Part shown: piece by piece, positions 52,898 through 61,071 of the stretch
Numbering within the stretch: the first letter of the stretch is position 1
Layout of the letters: each line of letters begins with the position of its first letter
Assembly (NCBI RefSeq): GCF_001692445.1
Contig: NZ_MAQA01000025.1
Location: 1-64,000 of the forward strand
DNA from: Oerskovia enterophila
GTDB taxonomy: Bacteria > Actinomycetota > Actinomycetes > Actinomycetales > Cellulomonadaceae
Direction: 5' to 3'
DNA length: 64,000 nt
Translations under genes and position numbers: made by a program
Notes under the pieces: generated by a model
The model's input: only the letters and a program-made list of their open reading frames with translations
Told to the model about the DNA's origin: nothing
The model's database searches: none

Positions 52898-55207
52898 ATG
52901 AATCCCATGGACCACGACGAGCACGGTGGCCCCACCGGCCGCACGGAGCACGGGCACGGTGATACGGACCAGGCCCACGCCGACCACAGCGCGCACACGG
53001 CAGCGGCCACCGAGCCGGGACACGCGGGCCACGCGGGCCACGCGGGCCACGCGGGCCACGCGGGCCACGCGGGCCACGCGGGCCACGACGTGACCAGCAC
53101 GCACACCGACCGCTCGGAACACGCCGGCCACGACATGGCCGCGATGCCCGGCACCGACGGTGCGGCCCACGCAGGTCACGCAGGTCATTCAGGCCACGGC
53201 GGCCACTCGGGCCACGTCGCGATGTTCCGCCGCCTGTTCTGGATCATGCTGGCCCTCGCGGTCCCCACGGTCCTCGCGAGCGAGATGTTCGCGTCGATCA
53301 TCGGCTACTCGCTGCCTGACGTCCCGGGCATCGCCTGGGTCTCCCCGGTCCTCGGCACGATCATGTTCGTCTGGGGCGGCAGGCCGTTCCTCACGGGCGC
53401 GGTCGACGAGCTCAGGGCCCGCAAGCCCGGGATGATGCTGCTCATCGCGCTCGCGATCACGGTCGCGTTCGTGTCGTCGTGGGGCGCGAGCCTGGGGATC
53501 CTGTCGCACGAGCTCGACTTCTGGTGGGAGCTCGCGCTCCTGGTCGTCATCATGCTGCTGGGCCACTGGATCGAGATGCGCTCGCTCGCGCAGTCGTCGT
53601 CGGCCCTCGAGTCGCTCGCGGCCCTGCTGCCCGACGAGGCCGAGCGCGTGGGCGACGACGGCCAGGTGACCACGGTGTCGCCGACGGACCTCGTGGTGGG
53701 GGACGTCGTCGTCGTGCGCCCTGGCGGGCGCGTGCCTGCCGACGGCGTGGTCTCCGAGGGCACCGCGGACGTCGACGAGTCGATGATCACGGGCGAGTCG
53801 CGCCCGGTGCGCCGGACGGTCGGCGACCACGTCGTGGCCGGGACGGTCGCGACCGACCAGGCGCTGCGCGTGAAGGTCGACGCGGTCGGCGACGACACGG
53901 CCCTCGCGGGCATCCAGCGCCTCGTGGCCGAGGCCCAGGCCTCGTCGTCGCACGCCCAGCGCCTCGCCGACCGTGCCGCGGGCTGGCTCTTCTGGTTCGC
54001 GCTGGGCGCTGCGGTCCTGACCCTGGTCGCGTGGAGCATCTGGGGCACACCGGAGAACGCCCTGATCCGGACCATCACGGTCCTGGTCATCGCGTGCCCC
54101 CACGCGCTGGGTCTCGCGATCCCGCTCGTCGTGTCGATCTCGACCGAGCGCGCGGCCAAGGCCGGCGTGCTCGTCAAGGACCGCATGGCGCTCGAGCAGA
54201 TGCGCACGGTCGACGCCGTCCTGTTCGACAAGACCGGCACCCTGACCAAGGGCGAGCCCGTCGTGACGCACCTGACCGTGGCGTCGGGCACCGAGTTGGA
54301 CCTGCTCGCGCTGGCCGCGGCCGTGGAGGCCGACTCGCAGCACCCGCTGGCCCGCGCGATCGTGGGCGCTGCCGCGGACAGGGGCGTGCGGGTCCCGCGC
54401 GCCGAGGACTTCCGGTCGTCGACGGCCGTGGGCGTCTCGGGCCTGGTGGACGGTCGCCGCATCGCGGTCGGTGGCCCCTCGCTCCTGCGCGAGCACGGCC
54501 TGTCCGCGCTGCCCGACGTCGCCGCGTGGGAGAGCGAGGGCGCGACGGTCCTGCACGCGCTCGCCCTCTCGGACGGGTCAGCCGGCGGGTCCGCGGGCAG
54601 CGCCGTGATCCTCGGCGCGTTCGCCCTGGCCGACGAGATCCGGCCCGAGTCCCGCGAGGCGATCGACGCCCTGCACCGTCGCGGCATCCGCGTCGTCATG
54701 ATCACGGGTGACGCCCAGGCCGTGGCGCAGTCGGTCGCGGACGAGCTCGGCATCGACGAGGTCTTCGCCGGTGTGCGCCCGGGAGACAAGGGCGCCAAGG
54801 TCTCCGAACTCCAGGCCCGTGGGCACAAGGTCGCGATGGTCGGCGACGGCGTCAACGACGCCCCGGCGCTCGCGCAGGCGGACGTGGGCATCGCGATCGG
54901 CGCGGGCACCGACGTCGCCATCGCGTCGGCAGGAGTCATCCTCGCGAGCGACGACCCTCGATCGGTCCTGTCCGTGATCGAGCTGTCCCGGGCGAGCTAT
55001 CGCAAGATGAAGCAGAACCTGTGGTGGGCGGCGGGGTACAACCTGGTGTCCGTGCCGCTCGCGGCAGGCGTCCTGGCCCCGGTCGGGTTCGTCATGCCCA
55101 TGGCCGTGGGCGCGCTGCTCATGTCCCTGTCGACCGTGATCGTGGCCCTCAACGCGCAGCTCCTGCGCCGGCTGGACCTCGACCCGGCTCGCGTGGCCGC
55201 GTCCTGA
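52898..55207 (+). CDS. copB: Copper-translocating P1B-type ATPase, CopB-like (CPH motif)
   Basis: A 769-aa P-type ATPase. The N-terminal 108 residues are His-rich with eight HAG/GHA triplets (41-63) and no CxxC domain. The membrane metal site is the CPH motif at 400-402 (Cys-Pro-His, the P1B-3 type), phosphorylation site DKTGT from Asp444, TGES at 298-301, and GDGVNDAPAL near the C-terminus. P1B-3 enzymes export Cu(II)/Cu(I) (or Ag). GAGGAAGGACGG precedes the ATG. The repeated GHA codons in the N-terminus are a 9-bp direct repeat, likely variable in number. Regulated by the operator upstream (inference). Confidence 0.95.
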   Translation: MNPMDHDEHGGPTGRTEHGHGDTDQAHADHSAHTAAATEPGHAGHAGHAGHAGHAGHAGHAGHDVTSTHTDRSEHAGHDMAAMPGTDGAAHAGHAGHSGHGGHSGHVAMFRRLFWIMLALAVPTVLASEMFASIIGYSLPDVPGIAWVSPVLGTIMFVWGGRPFLTGAVDELRARKPGMMLLIALAITVAFVSSWGASLGILSHELDFWWELALLVVIMLLGHWIEMRSLAQSSSALESLAALLPDEAERVGDDGQVTTVSPTDLVVGDVVVVRPGGRVPADGVVSEGTADVDESMITGESRPVRRTVGDHVVAGTVATDQALRVKVDAVGDDTALAGIQRLVAEAQASSSHAQRLADRAAGWLFWFALGAAVLTLVAWSIWGTPENALIRTITVLVIACPHALGLAIPLVVSISTERAAKAGVLVKDRMALEQMRTVDAVLFDKTGTLTKGEPVVTHLTVASGTELDLLALAAAVEADSQHPLARAIVGAAADRGVRVPRAEDFRSSTAVGVSGLVDGRRIAVGGPSLLREHGLSALPDVAAWESEGATVLHALALSDGSAGGSAGSAVILGAFALADEIRPESREAIDALHRRGIRVVMITGDAQAVAQSVADELGIDEVFAGVRPGDKGAKVSELQARGHKVAMVGDGVNDAPALAQADVGIAIGAGTDVAIASAGVILASDDPRSVLSVIELSRASYRKMKQNLWWAAGYNLVSVPLAAGVLAPVGFVMPMAVGALLMSLSTVIVALNAQLLRRLDLDPARVAAS

Positions 55208-55212
55208 GCCCC

Positions 55213-55644
55213 GTGCCCGTCCTGTCGTCCGCGCTGCGGCCCCCGCGAACCTCCGGCCTCGTCCGGCGGTTCGCGGTGCTGCTCGGGATGCTGGTGCTGC
55301 TCGGCGGGTTCGTCGGGATGCACCAGATGTCGGGCAGCCCCGTGGCGCACGGCACGACGCACGAGATCGCCGCAGGCACGACGAGCCCGGCGAGCCACAC
55401 GGCGGGTGCCATGACCGGCGACGTCGACGCGGAGGAGGGGGCGCCGTCGGGCACGGGGCACGGCGAGCTCGAGGCGATGTGCCTCATGGTGCTCGTCGCG
55501 CTCGTGTCGCTCGCGGGCCCGGCGCTGTGGCGTCGCCTGCCCGACGGCGTCACGCACCTCGCGCGCGTCGTCGCACCCTGGTCGCGGCTCGGGTGGGCGC
55601 TGCGTCCGCCGTCTCTCGTCGCGCTCGGGATCAGTCGGAGATAG
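55213..55644 (+). CDS. DUF6153-like small membrane protein
   Basis: A 143-aa protein, start GTG 55213, 5 bp after copB stop, so co-translated. An N-terminal helix (about 16-36) leads to a Met/His-rich stretch (MHQMSGSPVAHGTTHE) and a second helix (about 84-106, LEAMCLMVLVALVSLAG). Its location and Met/His content suggest help with copper binding or delivery. It matches what I recall of DUF6153, without being certain of the family. Confidence 0.7.
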   Translation: MPVLSSALRPPRTSGLVRRFAVLLGMLVLLGGFVGMHQMSGSPVAHGTTHEIAAGTTSPASHTAGAMTGDVDAEEGAPSGTGHGELEAMCLMVLVALVSLAGPALWRRLPDGVTHLARVVAPWSRLGWALRPPSLVALGISRR

Positions 55645-55725
55645 GAGCTCGGCCCGGACGGGGCCACAGCACGCCATCACCGCCGCGAGGGCTCGCGGCA
55701 CACCGACACACCTGAAGGACCACTG

Positions 55726-56346
55726 ATGAACAAGCACACCCTGACCAGGGCCACGGTCGGCCTGACGCTCGGCTCGACACTGCTCCTCGCGGGCTGCGCC
55801 GACGGGGGCGACGGCGCAACGGGAGACATGGAGGGCCACGACATGGGCGAGAACACCTCGCAGGGCACGCCGGACGCAGGAGCCGACGCCTCGGCGAACG
55901 ACGCGGACGTGATGTTCGCGCAGATGATGATCCCGCACCACGAGCAGGCGCTCGTGATGTCACGGATCGTGCTCGACACCGACGGCGTCGACCCCGCGGT
56001 CGTCGACCTCGCGACCCGCATCGAGGGTGCACAGGCGCCGGAGATCGAGCGCATGAACGGGTTCCGCGAGGAGTGGGGAGCCGGGTCGACGGGCGACCAT
56101 TCGGGGCACTCCATGGACGGGATGCTCACCGACGAGGAGATCCAGGCGCTCGAGGACGCGGACGCCACGACGGTCTCGCGACTGTTCCTCGAGGGCATGA
56201 TCGCGCACCACCAGGGTGCGGTGGACATGGCCGAGGCCGAGCTCTCCGACGGCGAGAACCCCGAGGCGCGCGAGCTGGCGCAGGCCATCATCGACGCGCA
56301 GGAGGCCGAGATCGCGGAGATGCAGGAGCTGCTCGCGGGGCTGTAG
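55726..56346 (+). CDS. DUF305 lipoprotein
   Basis: A 206-aa lipoprotein with lipobox LLAGC (Cys24), then a DUF305 domain with its two helix motifs MIPHHEQALVMS and MIAHHQGAVDMAEAEL. A Met/His-rich linker (GHDMGEN, DHSGHSMDGM) may bind copper. DUF305 proteins are often next to copper-export genes; this is the third gene of the copper set (82 bp after DUF6153). GAAGGACC precedes the ATG. Function otherwise unknown. Confidence 0.85.
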   Translation: MNKHTLTRATVGLTLGSTLLLAGCADGGDGATGDMEGHDMGENTSQGTPDAGADASANDADVMFAQMMIPHHEQALVMSRIVLDTDGVDPAVVDLATRIEGAQAPEIERMNGFREEWGAGSTGDHSGHSMDGMLTDEEIQALEDADATTVSRLFLEGMIAHHQGAVDMAEAELSDGENPEARELAQAIIDAQEAEIAEMQELLAGL

Positions 56347-56403
56347 GCGGCCACGGGCGGCGCCCGCTGGGTGCCGAGCGCCTGGCTGCGCACCGGCCAC
56401 GGG

Positions 56404-56463
56404 TGCCGAGCACGAGGTTGCGGTCGAAATGAGCACGTCAGCGACCGCAACCTCGTGCTCGAC
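56404..56463. repeat. Dispersed palindrome, family C, copy 3
   Basis: Arms 56404-56426 and 56442-56463 pair over 22 bp with one mismatch around a 15-nt loop. A partial direct copy precedes it (GTGCCGAGCGCC near 56371). It follows the copper operon and may end its transcript. Confidence 0.88.
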
Positions 56464-56500
56464 CGCACGGAACCTCGTCCGCCGCTGCAACACTGGCCCC

Positions 56501-57076
56501 ATGACGCGATCCCCAGCTCCAGCGGTCGGCGGGCTCCTCCTCACCCCGGGGGCCGGGGCCGGTCGTGACCACCCGACGCTCGTCGCGGTCGCGGAGGCCG
56601 TGGCGCCGCTGCCCGTGCGGCGGGTCGACTTCCCGTACCGGATCGCGGGCAAGCGCATGCCCGACCGCGCGCCGATCGCCGTCGCGCACCTGGTCGAGGA
56701 GGCCGGGCGCTTCGCGGCCGAGGAGGGCTTCGCACCGGACCGGCTCGTGCTCGGCGGCCGGTCGTACGGCGGGCGCATGTGCTCGATCGCCGTGGCCGAG
56801 GGGCTGCCCGCAGCCGGGCTCGTGCTGCTGAGCTACCCCCTGCACCCGCCGGGCAAGCCCGACAAGCTGCGCGTCGACCACTTCCCGCAGCTCACGGTCC
56901 CCGTGCTGTTCGTGTCGGGCACGACCGACCCGTTCGGCTCGCCCGAGGAGCTCGACGAGCAGGTCGCCGCGATCCCCGGCCCCGTCACGCAGGTTCGCCT
57001 GCCCGGGGCGCACGACGTCCGGAACGACCACGCGGCGGTGAGCGACGCCGTCGTGCAGTGGTTGGCGACGCTCTGA
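56501..57076 (+). CDS. Alpha/beta hydrolase of the dienelactone/KAT3-like (Tex30) type
   Basis: A 191-aa compact hydrolase: LLLTPGAGAGRDHP at the start (oxyanion), nucleophile Ser in GGRSYGGRM (about residue 89), Asp in VSGTTDPFGS, His in LPGAHDVRNDHA. The Tex30/KANL3-like pattern fits a small hydrolase with unknown substrate. The ATG at 56501 is preceded by AACACT ending 6 nt upstream and no ribosome site, a likely leaderless start. It begins 38 bp after the family C palindrome. Confidence 0.82.
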   Translation: MTRSPAPAVGGLLLTPGAGAGRDHPTLVAVAEAVAPLPVRRVDFPYRIAGKRMPDRAPIAVAHLVEEAGRFAAEEGFAPDRLVLGGRSYGGRMCSIAVAEGLPAAGLVLLSYPLHPPGKPDKLRVDHFPQLTVPVLFVSGTTDPFGSPEELDEQVAAIPGPVTQVRLPGAHDVRNDHAAVSDAVVQWLATL

Positions 57077-57231
57077 GCCGCCCCGCGCGGGGGTGACCGG
57101 TCGCTCGCTGCGGCCTGACCGCCTGGAGCATCTGGAGCCCCTGCCCGACGGCGCGGCCGACGTCCCGCACGAGGCGTACCTCGGTCTGGAGGACCTCCGC
57201 GTCGGCGACGAAGGGCCTGGAACCGGAAGGG

Positions 57232-57261
57232 TTGACAACAGTTTGGTAGCGCTTCCACATT
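57232..57261 (+). promoter_or_regulatory. Promoter of the LAATG protein gene
   Basis: A perfect TTGACA (57232-57237), an 18-bp spacer, and CACATT (57256-57261). The spacer and -10 are overlapped by a LacI-type operator (57244-57257). The leader to the ATG would be about 160 nt. Confidence 0.6.
57244..57257. promoter_or_regulatory. LacI-family (CelR-like) operator
   Basis: TGGTAGCGCTTCCA differs at two positions from the CelR box TGGGAGCGCTCCCA known from actinobacterial cellulase genes. It lies in the promoter, where a repressor would block initiation. Confidence 0.6.
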
Positions 57262-57426
57262 CACCCGGGTAAAGGTACGTTTAGCGCTCACATGTCCGGT
57301 TTGGGCGGTGGAGACAGGCATGTCGGGAGAGTACGGTGAACTGAACAACCGTCCAGTTCACTATCTGGCCAGCCCCGCTCGCACCCCTGAGCCGAGGGCA
57401 CCCCTCCCCCCGGAAGGTCCTCCTTG

Positions 57427-58176
57427 ATGCGCGCAGTACCCGTCGCCCTCCTGACGACAGCGATCCTCGCGGCCACCCCCGCGATCGCGTTCGCCGGCGG
57501 CTCCGACGACCCGACCCCGTACACCGTGACCGCGGGGGGCGTGACCCTGCCGACAGGCACCGCCTACGTCGACGGCGGCCACGTGAACTACCGTGCGACA
57601 ACGCTCGACGGGACCGGGTCCCGGAGCTTCGGCACCCACTTCGAGTCGCTCAACAACCAGCCGTCGGGCAGGTACATCGGCACGAGCTTCTACGACTTCA
57701 GCGATGCCGCTACCGCGTTCCCCGACGGCTACTGCGTGACCTGGGTCCAGGTTGCCGAGTACGACGAGCACTTCGGCGAGGGCGGGCAGAAGCCCGTGTG
57801 CACGCCGACCACGTCGACACCCGAGACGCCCGGCACCCCGCTGGTCCCCGTGGTCCCGGGCGCCGAGCTCCCCACCGACGAGGAGACCCCCGGCGTGCCC
57901 GGCACCCCGAGGGGCCCGGGCGAGGTCGCCACGCCTCCGGCGACCGACGAGCCCACCACCGCGCCGCGCGAGACGACCGAGCCCCCTGCACAGCAGGGCA
58001 CCGACCCGGTGAAGCCCGAGGGTGCCGCGCTCGTGTCGAACACGGTCACCGCGGAGAAGGAGGACGGCCTGGCCGCCACCGGCTCGAACGCGATGCTCGT
58101 CGCCGCCGGTGCCGCAGCCCTGCTCGCCGCAGGCGTCGGCGCGCTGCTCGTCGGCCGTCGGGTGCAGCGCGGCTGA
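57427..58176 (+). CDS. Secreted surface protein with LAxTG sorting signal
   Basis: A 249-aa protein: Sec signal peptide (about 1-24, ATPAIAFAGG), a small beta-rich ectodomain (about 25-125, two cysteines), a Pro/Thr/Glu-rich stalk (about 130-205), then the sortase signal LAATG (215-219), a hydrophobic helix and GRRVQRG tail. LAxTG is the class E sortase motif of high-GC Gram-positives. No sortase gene is nearby. An ATG at 57427 is used; a TTG at 57424 is adjacent. A CelR-like operator upstream links it, tentatively, to polysaccharide use. No further domain recognised. Confidence 0.85.
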   Translation: MRAVPVALLTTAILAATPAIAFAGGSDDPTPYTVTAGGVTLPTGTAYVDGGHVNYRATTLDGTGSRSFGTHFESLNNQPSGRYIGTSFYDFSDAATAFPDGYCVTWVQVAEYDEHFGEGGQKPVCTPTTSTPETPGTPLVPVVPGAELPTDEETPGVPGTPRGPGEVATPPATDEPTTAPRETTEPPAQQGTDPVKPEGAALVSNTVTAEKEDGLAATGSNAMLVAAGAAALLAAGVGALLVGRRVQRG

Positions 58177-58194
58177 CCCGCGGAACGCACGAAG

Positions 58195-58248
58195 GCCCCT
58201 GCCCGGGAGCCGTCCGCAGAGCTCCGTCTGCGACTCCCGGGCGGGGGC
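58195..58248. terminator. Bidirectional terminator after the LAATG gene
   Basis: 15-bp arms (58195-58209 with 58234-58248; one G-T pair) enclose a second small hairpin (CGCAGA/TCTGCG). Between convergent LAATG and def genes. Confidence 0.85.
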
Positions 58249-58315
58249 TCTCGTATGTTCGGATCCGGCAGGCCTGGGCCGGGTCGAGCAGGGCGGACCG
58301 ACCGGCGCGCAGACC

Positions 58316-58999
58316 TCAGCGCAGGGGCTCGGCCGGGTACTCGGCGGGCGCCTTGCCCAGCGCGTCGGACAGCTCGCGTCGCTCCTCGAGGACGCCGGGA
58401 CGCTCCTGGTGCATCTCGGCGATCACGGCCTCCTGGGCAGCGGGCGCCAGGTGGTCGAAGTAGAGGGTGCCGTCGAGGTGCTGAGCCTCGTGCTGGAGGG
58501 CCCGGCCGAAGAAGTGGGTGCCCACGAGCTCGACGGGGTTGCCCTGCTGGTCGAACCCGCGGACGACCGCCTTCACGGGGCGGGCCAGCGGCGAGTAGGC
58601 GCCGGGGATCGAGAGGCAGCCCTCGTCGCTCTCCTCGATCTCGTCGCCCGGTCCGTCGAAGACCTCGAGCACGGGGTTGACGACGTGCCCGACGTGGCGG
58701 TCCTCGTTCTCGTCCTCGACGTCGTACACGAAGATCCGCAGGTCCACCCCGACCTGGGGCCCGGCGAGGCCCACGCCCTCCGCGACGAACATCGTGGTGA
58801 ACATGTCGTCCACGAGCTGCGCGAGCTCGGGCGTGCCGAACTCGGTCACCTCACGGCACGGTGTGTGCAGGACCGGCTCGCCGATCTCGGTGATGCGCAG
58901 GATGTTGCCCCGCTCGACCTGGGGCGCGATCTCCGGGAAGCTCTTGACCGGCTGGCCCAGGACGTAGGTGACAGGGCGACGACGGCCGAAGGTGAACAT
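58316..58999 (-). CDS. def: Peptide deformylase
   Basis: A 227-aa metalloenzyme that removes the formyl group from nascent proteins. All three motifs are present: GVGLAGPQVG (75-84), EGCLSIPG (126-133, metal ligand Cys128), HEAQH (170-174, ligands His170 and His174, catalytic Glu171). An N-terminal 35-residue and a C-terminal 45-residue extension are present. The ATG at 58999 has TAGGCT (59011-59006) ending 6 nt before it, no ribosome site: likely leaderless. Confidence 0.96.
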   Translation of the reverse strand: MFTFGRRRPVTYVLGQPVKSFPEIAPQVERGNILRITEIGEPVLHTPCREVTEFGTPELAQLVDDMFTTMFVAEGVGLAGPQVGVDLRIFVYDVEDENEDRHVGHVVNPVLEVFDGPGDEIEESDEGCLSIPGAYSPLARPVKAVVRGFDQQGNPVELVGTHFFGRALQHEAQHLDGTLYFDHLAPAAQEAVIAEMHQERPGVLEERRELSDALGKAPAEYPAEPLR

Positions 59000-59052
59000 G
59001 GGACAAGCCTAGGTGGTGGCTCGCGAGGGTCGGTCCGAGGCTGCCCTGTCCG

Positions 59053-59850
59053 TCAGCGCGACTCCTCCGCCCAGGCTTCGGCGGCCTCACGGACCTCGGC
59101 GTCGAGATCCCCGGCGAGACGTTCGAGCAGACGGTGAGCCCCGGGGGTCGACCAGCCGCCGATCGTCCAGGCCAACGCGGCACGCACCTCGGGGTCCGCG
59201 TGCTCGACAAGGTGCGCCAGCCGGTCGACCGGGCCACGACGACGGTCGCCGAAGTCGTCGAGGAGAGCGATGACTGCCTCTCGGTCCATGAGGTCGACGA
59301 CGTCGAGCCGTTCGAGAAGGGCCGGCATGCCCGGCCTCGGGCCGTCGACCGAGTCGGGCCTGCGCTCGAGCAGTCGCCGAGATCCGAACCCCCCGCGGTC
59401 GCGGCACCCGTTGCACGTGCACGGCGCGGTGCCGTGCGATCCCGGGAAGTACCGCCAACCCACCGGGCGGACTTCTCGGACGTGCTGAATCTCGGCAGGA
59501 GCGATCGCCCGCGGCAGGAAGACCTCCCACCCGCGCCGATCGGTCAGTCCCGAGATCACGCCCACCGCGTCTGCCGCGGTCGTCCGTCCTGACTGTCCGT
59601 CGAACCGACCGACCAGCACCCTCTCCGCATCCGGGACGCGCACCTGCACGGCGACGACGCGACCACGCCCATGCGTTCGCCGCATCTCCCGAGACCATTG
59701 GTAGGTGTCGACGTGGTCTGTCATGACGGGGAAGAGGTAGACGCCACGGCGCGGGTCTCCGTCCACCTGCCGCGGGCTGCGCGCCCCGACTCCCGCACGC
59801 CTGATCGTGCCGCTGTTCGCGGCAGGCGTCAGGTGGACGAAGGTGGCCAT
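59053..59850 (-). CDS. HEAT-repeat protein with an N-terminal ART-like region
   Basis: A 265-aa protein in two parts. The N-terminal half starts FVHLTPAANSGTIRRAGVG ... GVYLFPVM, reminiscent of the H/Y-Thr-...-I-xx-G opening of ADP-ribosyltransferase-like (DarT/KptA) folds; a CTCNGCRDRG cysteine cluster (about 165-175) could bind zinc. The C-terminal half is HEAT-like repeats (DREAVIALLDDFGDRR ... DPEVRAALAWTIGGW ... LDAEVREAAEAWA). The ATG at 59850 follows TACCAT by 7 nt (leaderless pattern); ATG 59859 is an alternative. The enzymatic idea is untested. Confidence 0.7.
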   Translation of the reverse strand: MATFVHLTPAANSGTIRRAGVGARSPRQVDGDPRRGVYLFPVMTDHVDTYQWSREMRRTHGRGRVVAVQVRVPDAERVLVGRFDGQSGRTTAADAVGVISGLTDRRGWEVFLPRAIAPAEIQHVREVRPVGWRYFPGSHGTAPCTCNGCRDRGGFGSRRLLERRPDSVDGPRPGMPALLERLDVVDLMDREAVIALLDDFGDRRRGPVDRLAHLVEHADPEVRAALAWTIGGWSTPGAHRLLERLAGDLDAEVREAAEAWAEESR

Positions 59851-59986
59851 GCGAGGCATGGTAGCCGGGCACTGCTGCCAGCACGTGCCTCGCAAAGGCG
59901 GTGAAGATGCCAGTCCCGCGTCGGCCGCCTGCGCTGTCGCTCGCCACGCTCGCCCCGGGCACGGTCTTGTAGAAGGATGATGCGCC

Positions 59987-60718
59987 ATGAGAGACAGAGC
60001 TCACGTCCTGGTCGGCGCCTCGGTCGTCGCCCTGGTGCTGGCCGGTTGTGCGAGCCCAGAGTCACCGGCGGACGATCCGACATCGAACACCCCGTCCCGA
60101 AGCACTGCGACACCGCGCAGCGCGTCCCCCACACCGACCGTGGAGGCCCCGAAGAGCGCCGATCCCCCGGCGTCGACCGAGGCACCCGCTGCTGAGCCGC
60201 TTCCTGCCTTCGAAGACCTCGTCATCAGCACCGCCGGCCTCGGCCCTCTCGTGATCGGTGTCCCTCCGGAGTCGAACCCCGGGGCCGCGATGATCCGGTG
60301 GTCGCCCGACGAGTGCGTGGACATGGGCGACGGAGACCCCGGCCGATGGGTCACGACCTACCCCGGGGCCGACGGCGGGTATCCGACGGCCGTCGAGGTC
60401 ACCGGCTCCGGGGTCGTCTGGATCGACGTCCTCCAGGCTGGACCACGCACCGCCGAGGGCGTCGGCATCGGCACTGACCTGGCGACGCTGCAGGCCACCT
60501 ACCCGAACCTGGTCGCGGGGACCCCTGGCCCGGTGTCCAACGTCTGGTGGCTCGCCGGCCCCGACGGCTACCTGGTCTTCGAGACCCAGGGCGACAAGGA
60601 CGGGCTGCAGCCAGCCGGGACTCCCGAGCAGGTCATCCTCATGCGGGTCCTGTCCCCCTCGGCCGACCCCGACTTCGCGACCGCGAACTCCGACTGGGTC
60701 GCGGGCGGCTGCCTGTAG
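59987..60718 (+). CDS. Putative lipoprotein, unknown function
   Basis: A 243-aa lipoprotein: lipobox LAGC (Cys21), a Thr/Pro/Ser-rich linker (about 22-70) and a beta-rich outer domain with two more cysteines (about 103 and 242). AAGGAT lies 8-9 nt before the ATG. Residues such as GIGTDLATLQATYPNL suggest a small repeat-like fold of surface proteins, not identified. It is convergent with the tRNA gene. Confidence 0.75.
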   Translation: MRDRAHVLVGASVVALVLAGCASPESPADDPTSNTPSRSTATPRSASPTPTVEAPKSADPPASTEAPAAEPLPAFEDLVISTAGLGPLVIGVPPESNPGAAMIRWSPDECVDMGDGDPGRWVTTYPGADGGYPTAVEVTGSGVVWIDVLQAGPRTAEGVGIGTDLATLQATYPNLVAGTPGPVSNVWWLAGPDGYLVFETQGDKDGLQPAGTPEQVILMRVLSPSADPDFATANSDWVAGGCL

Positions 60719-60754
60719 TCCGAGCGGGCTATCGGCTTCTCACCCGGACGACGC

Positions 60755-60789
60755 AGAAGGCCCGGAACCATCGAGGTTCCGGGCCTTCT
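60755..60789. terminator. Terminator between the lipoprotein gene and tRNA-Thr
   Basis: Perfect 15-bp arms (60755-60769 with 60775-60789), 5-nt loop, short T-rich tail. It serves the rightward lipoprotein gene and the leftward tRNA. Confidence 0.9.
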
Positions 60790-60795
60790 TGTCTG

Positions 60796-60868
60796 AGCCG
60801 CCTAACAGAATCGAACTGTTGACCTTCTCATTACGAGTGAGACGCTCTACCGACTGAGCTAAGGCGGC
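60796..60868 (-). tRNA. tRNA-Thr (anticodon CGT)
   Basis: A 73-nt cloverleaf on the minus strand: acceptor GCCGCCT pairing with AGGCGGC, D-loop with AGTCGGTAGA, anticodon arm TCTCA-CTCGTAA-TGAGA giving anticodon CGT (reads ACG), T-arm with GTTCGATTC. Discriminator T; CCA not encoded. It has a terminator at its 3' end. Confidence 0.97.
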
Positions 60869-61071
60869 GCGTACCGGACGTCTCGCCTTGCGGCGCTCCG
60901 TTTCAGCAAGCGTCGCTACTGTACCCAACGCGAGGGCGTCGAGACAAACCGACCTCCGTGACGGCGTCGGGCGGGTTCCTCACGGAGCCCGTCGGAGCCC
61001 GCCGGAGCCGCAGGGGACGCCCCCCGAGCCCGTCGCACCCGCCACCGGACGCGGCCGGACCCGGCCGGCGC

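Larger units (their letters stand above)
57077..57426. other. 350-bp gap upstream of the LAATG protein
   Basis: No secure gene. Coding-like text in one frame (57100-57240) is too short and has no match I can name. The right half is AT-richer and carries the promoter and the LacI-type operator. Confidence 0.5.

Noticed and set aside
57100-57240. Coding-like fragment (DRLEHLEPLPDGAADVPHEAYLGLEDLRVGDE frame region)
   Set aside because: Too short, has no start with a ribosome site, and I cannot name a family. It may be the remnant of a gene, but there is no proof.
58459-58495. GTAGAGGGTGCCGTCGAGGTG resembling family B inside def
   Set aside because: It encodes conserved peptide deformylase residues (QHLDGTLYFDH), so the resemblance is chance.
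60796-60868. tRNA-Thr as an integration site
   Set aside because: No integrase, no direct repeat of the tRNA 3' end, and normal genes on both sides.
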